Below, in pieces: positions 53,396 to 60,803 of a stretch of 64,000 nt of DNA; position 1 is the stretch's first letter; every line of letters starts with the position of its first letter. The notes beneath the pieces were generated by a model. The model worked only from the letters and a program-made list of their open reading frames with translations. It was not told where the DNA came from and made no database searches. Source of the stretch: Mycobacterium sp. 1554424.7 (GTDB taxonomy: Bacteria > Actinomycetota > Actinomycetes > Mycobacteriales > Mycobacteriaceae). The stretch is from contig NZ_LZSE01000056.1 in the NCBI RefSeq assembly GCF_001665295.1, positions 80,765 through 144,764 on the forward strand, in the 5' to 3' direction. The position numbers and the translations under genes are program-made.

Positions 53396-53994
53396 CGATT
53401 TCGTTCGAGGTCGAGCAGGACGCGCTTGGCGGCCGGGCCGCCGCGGTAAGCTCCCACCGTTCCGTCGGAACGGATCACGCGGTGGCACGGCACGAAGATG
53501 GGGATGGGGTTGGTCGCGCACGCCGTGCCGACGGCGCGTACCGCCTTCGGGGAGCCGGACAGTCGGGCCAGGGTGGCGTAACTGGCCGTGTCGCCGTAGT
53601 CGATCTCGGTGTTGAGGTGTTCCAGCACGGTGCGCCGAAAGCCTTGTGACAGCGACCAATCCAGCGCGACGTCGAAGCGGTGACGGCGGCCGGTGAAGTA
53701 CTCGTCGAGTTGTCGCACCATCGGATCCAGCCGGGCGCGCGATTCGAGCACGCGCGGGCTGATGCGCTCCGAGAGGTTCTGCAGCACGCTGTCGCGGTCT
53801 TCGTTGTCGAACGCCACCCGCAGCAGCCCGACGGGGGTGGCCGCTAACAGCAGCGGCCCGACGGCGGAATCAATTGTGCGGTAGGCGATTTCGAGCAGAC
53901 CGCCGGCCTGGGCGTCCCTTTCGAGGCGAGCATGTAGGCGTCGGAGCCGATCGTTATCGACCGGGTAGTGTTCGGTGAGATCCGGTGCGGTCAT
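53392..53994 (-). CDS. ogt: O6-alkylguanine-DNA methyltransferase (first copy)
   Basis: Suicide repair protein of 200 residues that moves alkyl groups from O6-guanine to its own cysteine. The acceptor Cys170 lies in PCHRVIRSDGTVGAYRGG, and the helix-turn-helix region SYATLARLSGSPKAVRAVGTACATNP precedes it. The N-terminal 35 residues are a longer lead than usual. The ATG overlaps the sigma-factor stop (ATGA). Confidence 0.93.
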   Translation of the reverse strand: MTAPDLTEHYPVDNDRLRRLHARLERDAQAGGLLEIAYRTIDSAVGPLLLAATPVGLLRVAFDNEDRDSVLQNLSERISPRVLESRARLDPMVRQLDEYFTGRRHRFDVALDWSLSQGFRRTVLEHLNTEIDYGDTASYATLARLSGSPKAVRAVGTACATNPIPIFVPCHRVIRSDGTVGAYRGGPAAKRVLLDLERNR

Positions 53995-54497
53995 TGGTGA
54001 TTCCTTGTCGTGTCGATGAGGGGATAGGTCCGGCGCAGCGTGGCGATGCCGTCGGCGGCGGCCCGGCGGGCGGCGTCGACGCTGCCGCCGAGGATCAGCG
54101 CGATCTCGGCGTAGGGCAGGCCGGCCAGATAGTGGTAGGCAACGGCCTGGCGCTGTTTGGGCGGCAGCGCGCCCACCGCGGCGTCCAGGTCGAGATCGTG
54201 CGCGTCGGCCCGCTCGCGGGCGGGGGAGTCGGGGGGATCGGCGACGGGGGCGGCCCGCCGCGCGGCCCCGCGCGCGATGTCGATGGCTTTCCGATGCGCG
54301 ATGGTCACCAGCCAGGCTTCGACGTTGGCGTCGGCCGGCAGCCGCGGGTAGGCCTTCAACGCGGCCAGGAACGTGTCCGACCAGGCGTCGTCGGCGTCGA
54401 CGTGACCGATCACCGCGCGAACGACCCGCCACACCGTGACGCCGTGTCGAGCCACGATCGCCTCGAAAGGCGGTTTGACGTGCCGGCCGGGCGTCAC
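53991..54497 (-). CDS. ECF-type sigma factor
   Basis: Protein of 168 residues, sigma regions 2 and 4 only. Region 2: VWRVVRAVIGHVDADDAWSDTFLAALKAYPRL. Region 4: ALPPKQRQAVAYHYLAGLPYAEIALILGGSVDAARR. No anti-sigma gene is adjacent. It is the first gene of an operon with ogt and a hypothetical gene, joined by ATGA overlaps, so it probably switches on alkylation repair or, alternatively, is itself switched on with it. GTG start at 54497. Confidence 0.85.
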   Translation of the reverse strand: MTPGRHVKPPFEAIVARHGVTVWRVVRAVIGHVDADDAWSDTFLAALKAYPRLPADANVEAWLVTIAHRKAIDIARGAARRAAPVADPPDSPARERADAHDLDLDAAVGALPPKQRQAVAYHYLAGLPYAEIALILGGSVDAARRAAADGIATLRRTYPLIDTTRNHQ

Positions 54498-54587
54498 CGA
54501 TAGGCCCGGGTAAGCATTCGATTTCCTCCTGACGATCCGCGACTCTCATTGTGAAGACGTCGGCGGGTCGACAAATGTGAGGACCTC

Positions 54588-55058
54588 ATGTCGGAGGGGC
54601 GGCGGATACTCGGCGCCATGACCGCATCCGCACCCCTGGCCAACATGATCACCCTCGGCGCCCGCGACATCCCCACCCAGCGGGACTTCTATCGCGCGCT
54701 CGGCTGGCCGCTGATCGTCGACGACGGCGAGTTCGTGGCATTTGAACTTCGAGGCATCGTCCTGGCTCTATTCCCCCTCGCGCAGCTCGCCCGCGACGGA
54801 CATACGGAGCCCGAGCCGGGCGCCGGAGGCATCCGCTTCACCATCGGCATAAACGTCGACACCGCCGACGAGGTCGACCGGCTGACGGAGCACATGCGCA
54901 TGGCCGGCGCTCGCGTGACCAAGGAACCCGTCGACGCGGAGTTCTTCACCGGCCGCTCGGCCTACCTGTGCGATCCGGAGGGCAACTACTTCGAGATCGT
55001 ATGGGCCGAGCCCGACAACCCTGTCATTGCCGCAGTTCGCCGCGCCGCCGGCTCCTGA
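54588..55058 (+). CDS. VOC/glyoxalase-like protein
   Basis: Protein of 156 residues with one vicinal-oxygen-chelate domain: ITLGARDIPTQRDFYRALGWPL, then YLCDPEGNYFEIVWAE. Such proteins act as glyoxalases, dioxygenases or resistance proteins. GAGGA stands six bases before ATG 54588; ATG 54618 gives a shorter version but lies too far from a ribosome-binding site. Divergent from the sigma-factor gene. Confidence 0.82.
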   Translation: MSEGRRILGAMTASAPLANMITLGARDIPTQRDFYRALGWPLIVDDGEFVAFELRGIVLALFPLAQLARDGHTEPEPGAGGIRFTIGINVDTADEVDRLTEHMRMAGARVTKEPVDAEFFTGRSAYLCDPEGNYFEIVWAEPDNPVIAAVRRAAGS

Positions 55059-55132
55059 AGCCGCCTACCCCTCGAAGTCGCGATCTCACCTTTCCGAACC
55101 CATCGCCGTCTACCGGGAAAGGAGGTTGAACG

Positions 55133-55645
55133 ATGCACTCACGACACACGGTGATCGATAGTCCGCTCGGCGAGCTGACGCTCGTCGCCGACGGTGACGC
55201 GCTCACGGGCGTGTATTTCCGGCACCATTGGCACCCGCCCACCGCCGACGCTCTCGGCCGCTCTGTGGAGCCGGTGGTCGATGAAGTCCTCCAGTGCGCC
55301 TCGGATCAGCTGCACGAATATTTCGCCGGGGAGCGGACACACTTCGATGTCCCCATCGCCCTCGATGGCGACCCCCGTCGGCGGCGAGTCTGGGAGTTGT
55401 TGCCGGGCATTCGCTACGGCGAGACCATCACCTACGGCGAGCTGGCCGCGACGCTGTCCGACGGCTACACGGCCTATGAGGTCGGCCAGGCGGTGGGGCG
55501 CAACCCTCTCAGCATCATCGTCCCGTGTCATCGCGTCGTCGGAAAGGATGGCGCGCTGACGGGTTACGCTGGCGGCCTGAAGCGAAAGCGATTCCTGCTA
55601 GACCTGGAGGCGCCGGTGCCCGCGGCGGCCGGCAGATTGTTCTGA
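55133..55645 (+). CDS. ogt: O6-alkylguanine-DNA methyltransferase (second copy)
   Basis: MGMT protein of 170 residues with acceptor Cys132 in IIVPCHRVVGKDGALTGYAGG and the recognition helix GETITYGELAATLSDGYTAYEVGQAVGRNP. It is distinct in sequence from the copy 1.1 kb away. AAAGGAGG lies before the ATG. The stop shares a base with the start of a 2OG-Fe(II) oxygenase gene (TGATG), linking two direct-reversal repair activities. Confidence 0.93.
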   Translation: MHSRHTVIDSPLGELTLVADGDALTGVYFRHHWHPPTADALGRSVEPVVDEVLQCASDQLHEYFAGERTHFDVPIALDGDPRRRRVWELLPGIRYGETITYGELAATLSDGYTAYEVGQAVGRNPLSIIVPCHRVVGKDGALTGYAGGLKRKRFLLDLEAPVPAAAGRLF

Positions 55646-56358
55646 TGCCGTCGAAATGGGATCGGAGGGTGAACGCCGCGGACTGGGACGCGGTCACCGC
55701 CGACGTGAATGACGTTGGTGGCGCGCTGCTTCCGCGGCTGCTCACTTCGAACGAGTGCGCGGCGATGCTGGATCTCTACCCCGACGACAACCGGTTCCGC
55801 GCCACCATCGACATGGGCCGCCACCGTTATGGGCAGGGCGAGTACCGCTATTTCAGACGGCCCTACCCGCCCCCGATCGACGAGCTGAAACAGGCGCTCT
55901 ACCCCCGGTTGTTGCCGATCGCCCGCGACTGGTGGACGAAGCTGCGACGCGACCCGCCCTGGCCCGACACGCTCGACGAGTGGCTGGACATGTGCCACCG
56001 CGCCGGCCAAAACAAGCCGACCGCGTTGCTGCTCAAGTACGGGCCGGGCGACTGGAACGCGCTGCACCGAGACCTGTACGGGGAGCTCGTGTTTCCGCTG
56101 CAGGTCGTCATCAACCTCAGCGAGCCGGGCGTCGCGCATACCGGCGGCGAGTTCCTGCTCGTCGAGCAGCGACCCCGAGCCCAGTCCCGCGGCACCGCCA
56201 CCACACTGCCGCACGGGCACGGCTACGTCTTCACCACCCGGGAACGGCCGGTCCGCTCGACCCGGGGCTGGTCGGCCGCGCCGGTGCGCCACGGGGTGTC
56301 GGTCGTGCGCTCCGGCGAGCGCTGCACGCTGGGCTTGATCTTTCACGACGCGGCCTGA
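55645..56358 (+). CDS. 2OG-Fe(II) dioxygenase (AlkB-like context)
   Basis: Protein of 237 residues. The iron triad is visible: His141 and Asp143 in LHRDLYGEL, His216 in VRHGVSVV, with Arg226 nearby in position for 2-oxoglutarate. Such enzymes couple decarboxylation of 2-oxoglutarate to oxidation of a substrate; AlkB relatives demethylate DNA. Coupling to an MGMT gene favours a repair role, but the sequence is not a clear AlkB match. Confidence 0.8.
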   Translation: MPSKWDRRVNAADWDAVTADVNDVGGALLPRLLTSNECAAMLDLYPDDNRFRATIDMGRHRYGQGEYRYFRRPYPPPIDELKQALYPRLLPIARDWWTKLRRDPPWPDTLDEWLDMCHRAGQNKPTALLLKYGPGDWNALHRDLYGELVFPLQVVINLSEPGVAHTGGEFLLVEQRPRAQSRGTATTLPHGHGYVFTTRERPVRSTRGWSAAPVRHGVSVVRSGERCTLGLIFHDAA

Positions 56359-56362
56359 TCCG

Positions 56363-57037
56363 ATGGTGGTCATGGAGCTTTATGACGTCATGCGATCGAC
56401 GCCCGCGGTGCGCGACTACACCGACGATCCGCTTCCCGACGACGTGCTGGCACGGATTCTCGACAACGCCCGCTTCGCGCCGTCCGGCGGCAATCGGCAG
56501 GGCGTGCGCGTCATCGTGCTGCGAGACAAGGACACCCGGGCGGCGCTGGCCGAACTCGGACTCCCCGCCGCCCGCCGGTACACCGCGCAACTTGCCAACG
56601 GCGAGACGCCGTGGAATCCGTTGCGGCCGACCGGCGTCGACGCGTCGACGATCGAGGCGACGGAGCCTCCCGCGCAGATGTCGGCCCCGCTTCGCGACGC
56701 TCCGGTGGTGCTCGTCATCTGTCTGGACCTCGGCGTCGTGGCCGCCACCGATCAGAACCTCGAGCGCATCGGCGTGGTGTCCGGAGCCTCGGTCTACCCG
56801 TTCGTGTGGAACGTGCTGCTGGCCGCGCGCAACGAGGGCTACGGCGGGGTGCTGACCACCATGGCCGTCGCCGAGGAGCCGCGCGTCAAGGAGCTTCTCG
56901 GCGTGCCCGACCCGTACGCCGTCGCCGCTGTGGTCCCGCTGGGTAAACCGGTGCGACAGGTGACGAAGCTGCGCCGACGCCCGGTCGCCGAGTTCGTCAC
57001 CCGCGAGCGTTTCGACGGGACAGCTTTCAGCGGTTAG
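56363..57037 (+). CDS. Nitroreductase family protein
   Basis: FMN-dependent enzyme of 224 residues. The FMN-binding start reads MRSTPAVRDYTDDPLPDDVLARILDNARFAPSGGNRQ, with YGGVLTTM and a C-terminal PLGKPV region. It reduces nitro groups, quinones or flavins with NAD(P)H. It follows the oxygenase gene by 4 bases and is convergent with the nitrile hydratase operon, overlapping it by 11 bases. Confidence 0.88.
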   Translation: MVVMELYDVMRSTPAVRDYTDDPLPDDVLARILDNARFAPSGGNRQGVRVIVLRDKDTRAALAELGLPAARRYTAQLANGETPWNPLRPTGVDASTIEATEPPAQMSAPLRDAPVVLVICLDLGVVAATDQNLERIGVVSGASVYPFVWNVLLAARNEGYGGVLTTMAVAEEPRVKELLGVPDPYAVAAVVPLGKPVRQVTKLRRRPVAEFVTRERFDGTAFSG

Positions 57038-57626
57038 GTGGCGCCGGCACCACCGCAACGCCGACCATGGCGTCGCGGCTGACGAGGCGCGCCAACTCCT
57101 CGACGCTCCAGTCCCGGGTATTCGCCGGTTGCTGCGGCAGCACCAGATACCGGGTTTCGGCGTTGGAGTCCCATACGCGGATCTGAGTCGAATCAATCAG
57201 GTGCAGACCGAATTCGGCGAGCACGGCGCGCGGCTCGATCACAACGCGGGCCCGGTACTCGGCGGACCTGTACCACTCGGGCGGGAGGCCAAGTATGGTC
57301 CACGGATAGCACGAACACAGCGTGCAAACAATGACGTTGTGGACCAGGTCGGTATTTTCAACCACGATCAGTTCGGCGCCCAGCGTGAGACCCGCTGCTT
57401 CGATCGCGGCGTTGCCATCCCGCAGCAGTAGGTCTTTGTAGTCCGGGTCGCTCCATGCGCGAGCGACGATGCGCGCGCCGTTGAGCGGGCCGATGTCGTG
57501 TTCGAGCATGCCGGCCACGGCATCGATGGCCCCGGGTGGAACCAATTCTTTTTCCAGCAGCAGAGACTCGATAGTCTCTGCCCGGAGGGCGGGATCCCGC
57601 CGCGGGGCGTCCGGTTGGTCGATCAT
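57027..57626 (-). CDS. nthA: Nitrile hydratase alpha subunit, cobalt type
   Basis: Protein of 199 residues. The metal site is Cys101-Thr-Leu-Cys104-Ser105-Cys106 followed by YPW, the CTLCSC signature of cobalt rather than iron enzymes. Two of these cysteines are normally oxidised post-translationally. With the beta subunit it hydrates nitriles to amides. GGAGG precedes the ATG at 57626, and the beta stop overlaps it (ATGA). Order beta then alpha is typical for cobalt types. Thiocyanate hydrolase is a related alternative. Confidence 0.92.
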   Translation of the reverse strand: MIDQPDAPRRDPALRAETIESLLLEKELVPPGAIDAVAGMLEHDIGPLNGARIVARAWSDPDYKDLLLRDGNAAIEAAGLTLGAELIVVENTDLVHNVIVCTLCSCYPWTILGLPPEWYRSAEYRARVVIEPRAVLAEFGLHLIDSTQIRVWDSNAETRYLVLPQQPANTRDWSVEELARLVSRDAMVGVAVVPAPPNR

Positions 57627-58306
57627 GCTGCCTCCAGGTAGCGTTCCCACAGCCCGACGTAGATTCCTTCGTTCTGCTCGGCCGTGGATCCCCACAGATC
57701 GTGGCTGTCGAAGCGCACGGTATAGACGTGTTGGGGGTGCTCCCCTTGACCGCGAGCGTCGGTGTCGGGAAAGACGGCGCCCGGGTGGATGCGCACAATC
57801 ATGCCGGGGCGTCCACGGACGTAGCGAGGCAGCCGGGTGTGTCCGTGCGGGTGCGCGTTGACGGCAATTACCGCGTCGCCCAACGCGAACCGCGGCGCTT
57901 GATCGATGTCGCGGCGGTTACTCGGTGCGCCGCCACCGGCCGTCGTTGCTTTTAGAATGTCGGCCGCTGGTCTGCGCTCGCGTTGCGGTGGCGAAATGGT
58001 TACTGCACCGAGGCGTTCGACACGCAGTTGGATCTCCTCTGCGCTCAACAATGTGCGGTCCACCAGCGCCGCTTCCAGCGCGTCGAGATGGCGTTCGTAG
58101 TAGCTGTCGGACAGGTAGCGCAGCGGCGGCAGGCTCTCTATCGCCAGACGCAGGGCGCCACCGCCTCCGAAGAGGCCGCGCATCAGCAATAGCATGGTCA
58201 TCGCTTCGACCCGACCTTCCCATGGGTTGCGAAACACCGGCTCGTCCTGCGCACGCGGCACCGGTCCGAACGATTGCATGCCGCCCAGGTCGTGTTGCCC
58301 GTTCAT
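57623..58306 (-). CDS. nthB: Nitrile hydratase beta subunit
   Basis: Protein of 227 residues. The start MNGQHDLGGMQSFGPVP and EPVFRNPWEGRVEAMTM are hallmarks of the beta subunit, and the SH3-like C-terminal part has GDAVIAVNAHPHGHTRLPRYVRGRPGMIVR with VYTVRF. It frames the metal site of the alpha subunit and binds substrate. Upstream by 12 bases is a small gene that may be an accessory. Confidence 0.92.
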   Translation of the reverse strand: MNGQHDLGGMQSFGPVPRAQDEPVFRNPWEGRVEAMTMLLLMRGLFGGGGALRLAIESLPPLRYLSDSYYERHLDALEAALVDRTLLSAEEIQLRVERLGAVTISPPQRERRPAADILKATTAGGGAPSNRRDIDQAPRFALGDAVIAVNAHPHGHTRLPRYVRGRPGMIVRIHPGAVFPDTDARGQGEHPQHVYTVRFDSHDLWGSTAEQNEGIYVGLWERYLEAA

Positions 58307-58318
58307 CGCCGGACTCCT

Positions 58319-58606
58319 TCACCGGATCGGTTGCGCCCCATACCAGACACCGTCCGGGGCACCGATGGCGCCGGCCCGTTCGCGGGCCGCCGCCAGCTCC
58401 GGCGAGGCTGCGAATTGGCGGGCTTTGTCCACGTCGTGCATGTCCATGACCACGACGACGGTGTCGGCGTTCTCCGCGTCGACGTAGGTTCCGGTGACCA
58501 CCAGGCCGTGCTGGCGGCGCACCGCGTCAAGCTCCGGATCGCGGAAGACGGTGTTCCATTGCTCGACGCTGGTGACGCGTTGTTTGACGAGCATGATTCC
58601 GGCCAC
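58319..58606 (-). CDS. Small ABM-like protein before nitrile hydratase
   Basis: Protein of 95 residues with a ferredoxin-like/antibiotic-monooxygenase-type pattern: MLVKQRVTSVEQWNTVFRD, then GTYVDAENADTVVVVMDMHDVDKARQFAASPE. GTG 58606 has GGAGG seven bases upstream; ATG 58594 is possible. It is not the usual P14K/P44K activator, so a metallochaperone role cannot be claimed; it is first in the operon with the two subunits. Confidence 0.65.
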   Translation of the reverse strand: MAGIMLVKQRVTSVEQWNTVFRDPELDAVRRQHGLVVTGTYVDAENADTVVVVMDMHDVDKARQFAASPELAAARERAGAIGAPDGVWYGAQPIR

Positions 58607-58634
58607 GATGAATCCTCCTGACACTGAATTTTTT

Positions 58635-59498
58635 TCAGGGCGCGGTTTTGTGAGCGGTTGCCAGCCAGGCGCGGCTGGCTTCGTCGTTGCGTGGATCGAA
58701 CGCCGGCGGGGCGGGCCGGCCGTATTCGGCGGCAACCGCAGCGATATCACGGATTTCGGCCCGCCAGCCGTGCTTGTGCAGCCAGCCGCCCAGATCGCCA
58801 GTGGGGCCGCCCTTCCACATCGAGACGAGTTCGGGTGAGATCGCCGCTCGTGCGTCGCGAAGCTGTTCGGAATCCTCGTTGTGATCCAGAGCGAGGGTGC
58901 TGCCCGTCGCGGAGCATGAGGTGATGCGTTCGAGGAACGCATCGGCCGCCTCCGGTTCGAGGGCGTAGAGGATCCCCTCGGCGAGCCACGCCGTGCGCTT
59001 TTCGGGATCGAACCCGGACTCGACCAGCGGTGCCGCCCAATCGGTCCGCAGATCCACCGGCACCTCGACGCGCTGACAGCGCGGCTGCGCGTGCAGCTCT
59101 TGCAGCACGGCGGATTTGAAGGCCAGGACCTCTGGCTGGTCGGCTTCGTAGACCCTGGTGCCTGTCGGCCATGTCAGGCGGAACGCCCGGCTATCCATGC
59201 CGCAGGCGAGCAGGACGACCTGTGCGGCGCCGGCACGCGCGGCATCGAGCAGCGCGTGATCGAAGAACCGGGTGCGCACCGCGACTTGCTCGGCCATCAG
59301 CTGGAAGAAATTCAGGGCGGCACCGTCGCTGTTCCAGACGGACCCGCGCGGATCGGCGTGGTCCACGAACGGGCGCGCATACGGGTCGTTGAAAAGCCGG
59401 TCGGTGCGGGCGCTTTCGCGAGCGCGCAGCATCGCCACGCCCAGAGACGTCGCCCCGATGCCCGTTGGGGCCACATGTGATTGCGGTTGCTGTGTCAT
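58635..59498 (-). CDS. SAM-dependent methyltransferase (leucine carboxyl MTase family)
   Basis: Protein of 287 residues of the mycobacterial family that starts TSLGVAMLRARESARTDRLFNDPYA. The SAM site is VVLLACGMDSRAFRLTWPTGTRVYEADQPEVL. Later come AWLAEGILYAL and GSTLALDHN. Substrates are unknown for the family. The ATG at 59498 follows GGGGGTG. Divergent from a TetR gene with two palindromes between. The nitrile hydratase operon follows on the same strand, 28 bases on. Confidence 0.88.
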   Translation of the reverse strand: MTQQPQSHVAPTGIGATSLGVAMLRARESARTDRLFNDPYARPFVDHADPRGSVWNSDGAALNFFQLMAEQVAVRTRFFDHALLDAARAGAAQVVLLACGMDSRAFRLTWPTGTRVYEADQPEVLAFKSAVLQELHAQPRCQRVEVPVDLRTDWAAPLVESGFDPEKRTAWLAEGILYALEPEAADAFLERITSCSATGSTLALDHNEDSEQLRDARAAISPELVSMWKGGPTGDLGGWLHKHGWRAEIRDIAAVAAEYGRPAPPAFDPRNDEASRAWLATAHKTAP

Positions 59499-59521
59499 AG
59501 GTTTCACCCCCGGCATAGATG

Positions 59522-59535
59522 TCTACAGATGTAGA
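59522..59535. promoter_or_regulatory. TCTACAnnTGTAGA operator-like palindrome, copy 1
   Basis: TCTACA-GA-TGTAGA is a perfect inverted repeat, 24 bases before the methyltransferase ATG. It is part of a longer repeat ATGTCTACAGWTGTAGATA shared with copy 2, centres 47 bases apart. Confidence 0.7.
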
Positions 59536-59568
59536 TATAACCGACTCTAGACCGGTCGGGCTCGTATG

Positions 59569-59582
59569 TCTACAGTTGTAGA
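59569..59582. promoter_or_regulatory. TCTACAnnTGTAGA operator-like palindrome, copy 2
   Basis: TCTACA-GT-TGTAGA, 22 bases before the TetR ATG at 59605. Two such sites would allow control of both divergent promoters. Confidence 0.7.
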
Positions 59583-59604
59583 TAAATCGGACAGGGAGGT
59601 GGCA

Positions 59605-60195
59605 ATGAAGTCCAAGGTGGGCGAGAGCGCCGACGCGAACCCGCCGCGGCGCAACGCCGCGGCCACCCGGGCGCGTCTGCTCGCGGCGGCACGCGAACAG
59701 TTCTTGCGCCACGGCTATCGGGCGACGTCGCTGCGGGCGATCGCGGCCCAGGCCGGCGTCGACGTGATGCTCATCAAGCGGTATTTCGGTTCGAAGGAAC
59801 AGCTTTTCGCCGAAGCCACCGACGTCTCGGACAACGTTGAAGCGGTGCGGCGTGCCCCCGATGACCTGGTGGGCGGCGCCATGATCGAACGGGTGCTGCG
59901 CGCACGCCGAGACGTCGACGCCCCCCTGTTTGCGTTGCTGCGGTCAAGCGGCGACCCCGCCGTCGTCGCGCGCCTCAACGATCAGCTCGAGACCGGCCTC
60001 ACGCGCAACCTTTCCCGCAGAATCAAGGCCGACGAACCGCGACTTCGCGCCGACATGGTCACCGCCCTACTCCTCGGTATCGGCGTGCTGCGCGCCCTGC
60101 TCAACAAGGATCCGATCGCCACCGCCGACGACAGCGACATCGCCGCGATCTTCGCCGAAGCCTTCGAGGCACTGACCAAACTGCCCCAGGGCTAG
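59605..60195 (+). CDS. TetR family regulator beside the methyltransferase/nitrile hydratase genes
   Basis: Protein of 196 residues. Helix-turn-helix at residues 15-60 (NAAATRARLLAAAREQFLRHGYRATSLRAIAAQAGVDVMLIKRYFGSKEQLF). ATG 59605 has AGGGAGG upstream; the in-frame ATG at 59566 would lie across the second palindrome. It probably represses itself and the methyltransferase gene, possibly also the nitrile hydratase genes if these are read through from it. Confidence 0.88.
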   Translation: MKSKVGESADANPPRRNAAATRARLLAAAREQFLRHGYRATSLRAIAAQAGVDVMLIKRYFGSKEQLFAEATDVSDNVEAVRRAPDDLVGGAMIERVLRARRDVDAPLFALLRSSGDPAVVARLNDQLETGLTRNLSRRIKADEPRLRADMVTALLLGIGVLRALLNKDPIATADDSDIAAIFAEAFEALTKLPQG

Positions 60196-60803
60196 GGGAG
60201 TTGGCGTGGGGAGCCGATGCGACGATACTGCAGGGGACCAGCGAGACTGCTCGGCGAACCGGAGACGACACCATTTCGATAGGAAAGCTCGTCATGACCG
60301 CTGCGCTCGATCCGGGCCACGCGTCTGGCGGCGACGAGAGCTTTCGTGTCGCCGATGACGGGACGCTTACGAATGTCATCACCGAATACGCCCGCACCTG
60401 CCGACGATTTCGCGAAATCGCGGCCAAATTCAGCTTGACTGCGTGGTCGAACGCCACATCGTCGGCCCCGTAAGCCTGCGCTTCATCCACGTAGGCACGG
60501 ACCGCGACCAACTTCGCGCCGAAAAGAACTGCTGACCACTACCGTCGCGATACTCCCCGCGGATTCAATCCGTCTTGTAATGGATCTGAAACTCCCGAGA
60601 CGTAGCGTCGCGGCCGAAAACGATGCGCTACAGACGAGCGGACTGTGGCCAGATGCGAAGTGATACATGGCCGATGACAAGGTGGTTTGACCTTCTGATG
60701 TCGACTCGCGCGGCATGGACTCCGATGGCCTCCCGTTGGCAGATCGCGTCAGTGACCGCTATCTGGGGATCGGCGATGTCAACTTGTCCGTTGAGGGGGT
60801 TTG
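60196..60803. other. Gene-poor region before the PPE gene
   Basis: No convincing gene. Short open frames exist on both strands (60201-60473 plus, 60101-60511 minus) without recognisable domains; the latter begins with plausible protein-like sequence (VDEAQAYGADDVAFDHA) but runs into arginine-rich shadow, so a decayed gene is possible. A perfect 16-bp palindrome CGATTTCGCGAAATCG lies at 60405-60420. GC looks lower than in neighbouring genes. Confidence 0.5.

Noticed and set aside
60201-60473. 90-codon plus-strand frame
   Set aside because: No domain, no convincing ribosome-binding site, ends in low-complexity sequence; kept only as part of a gene-poor region.
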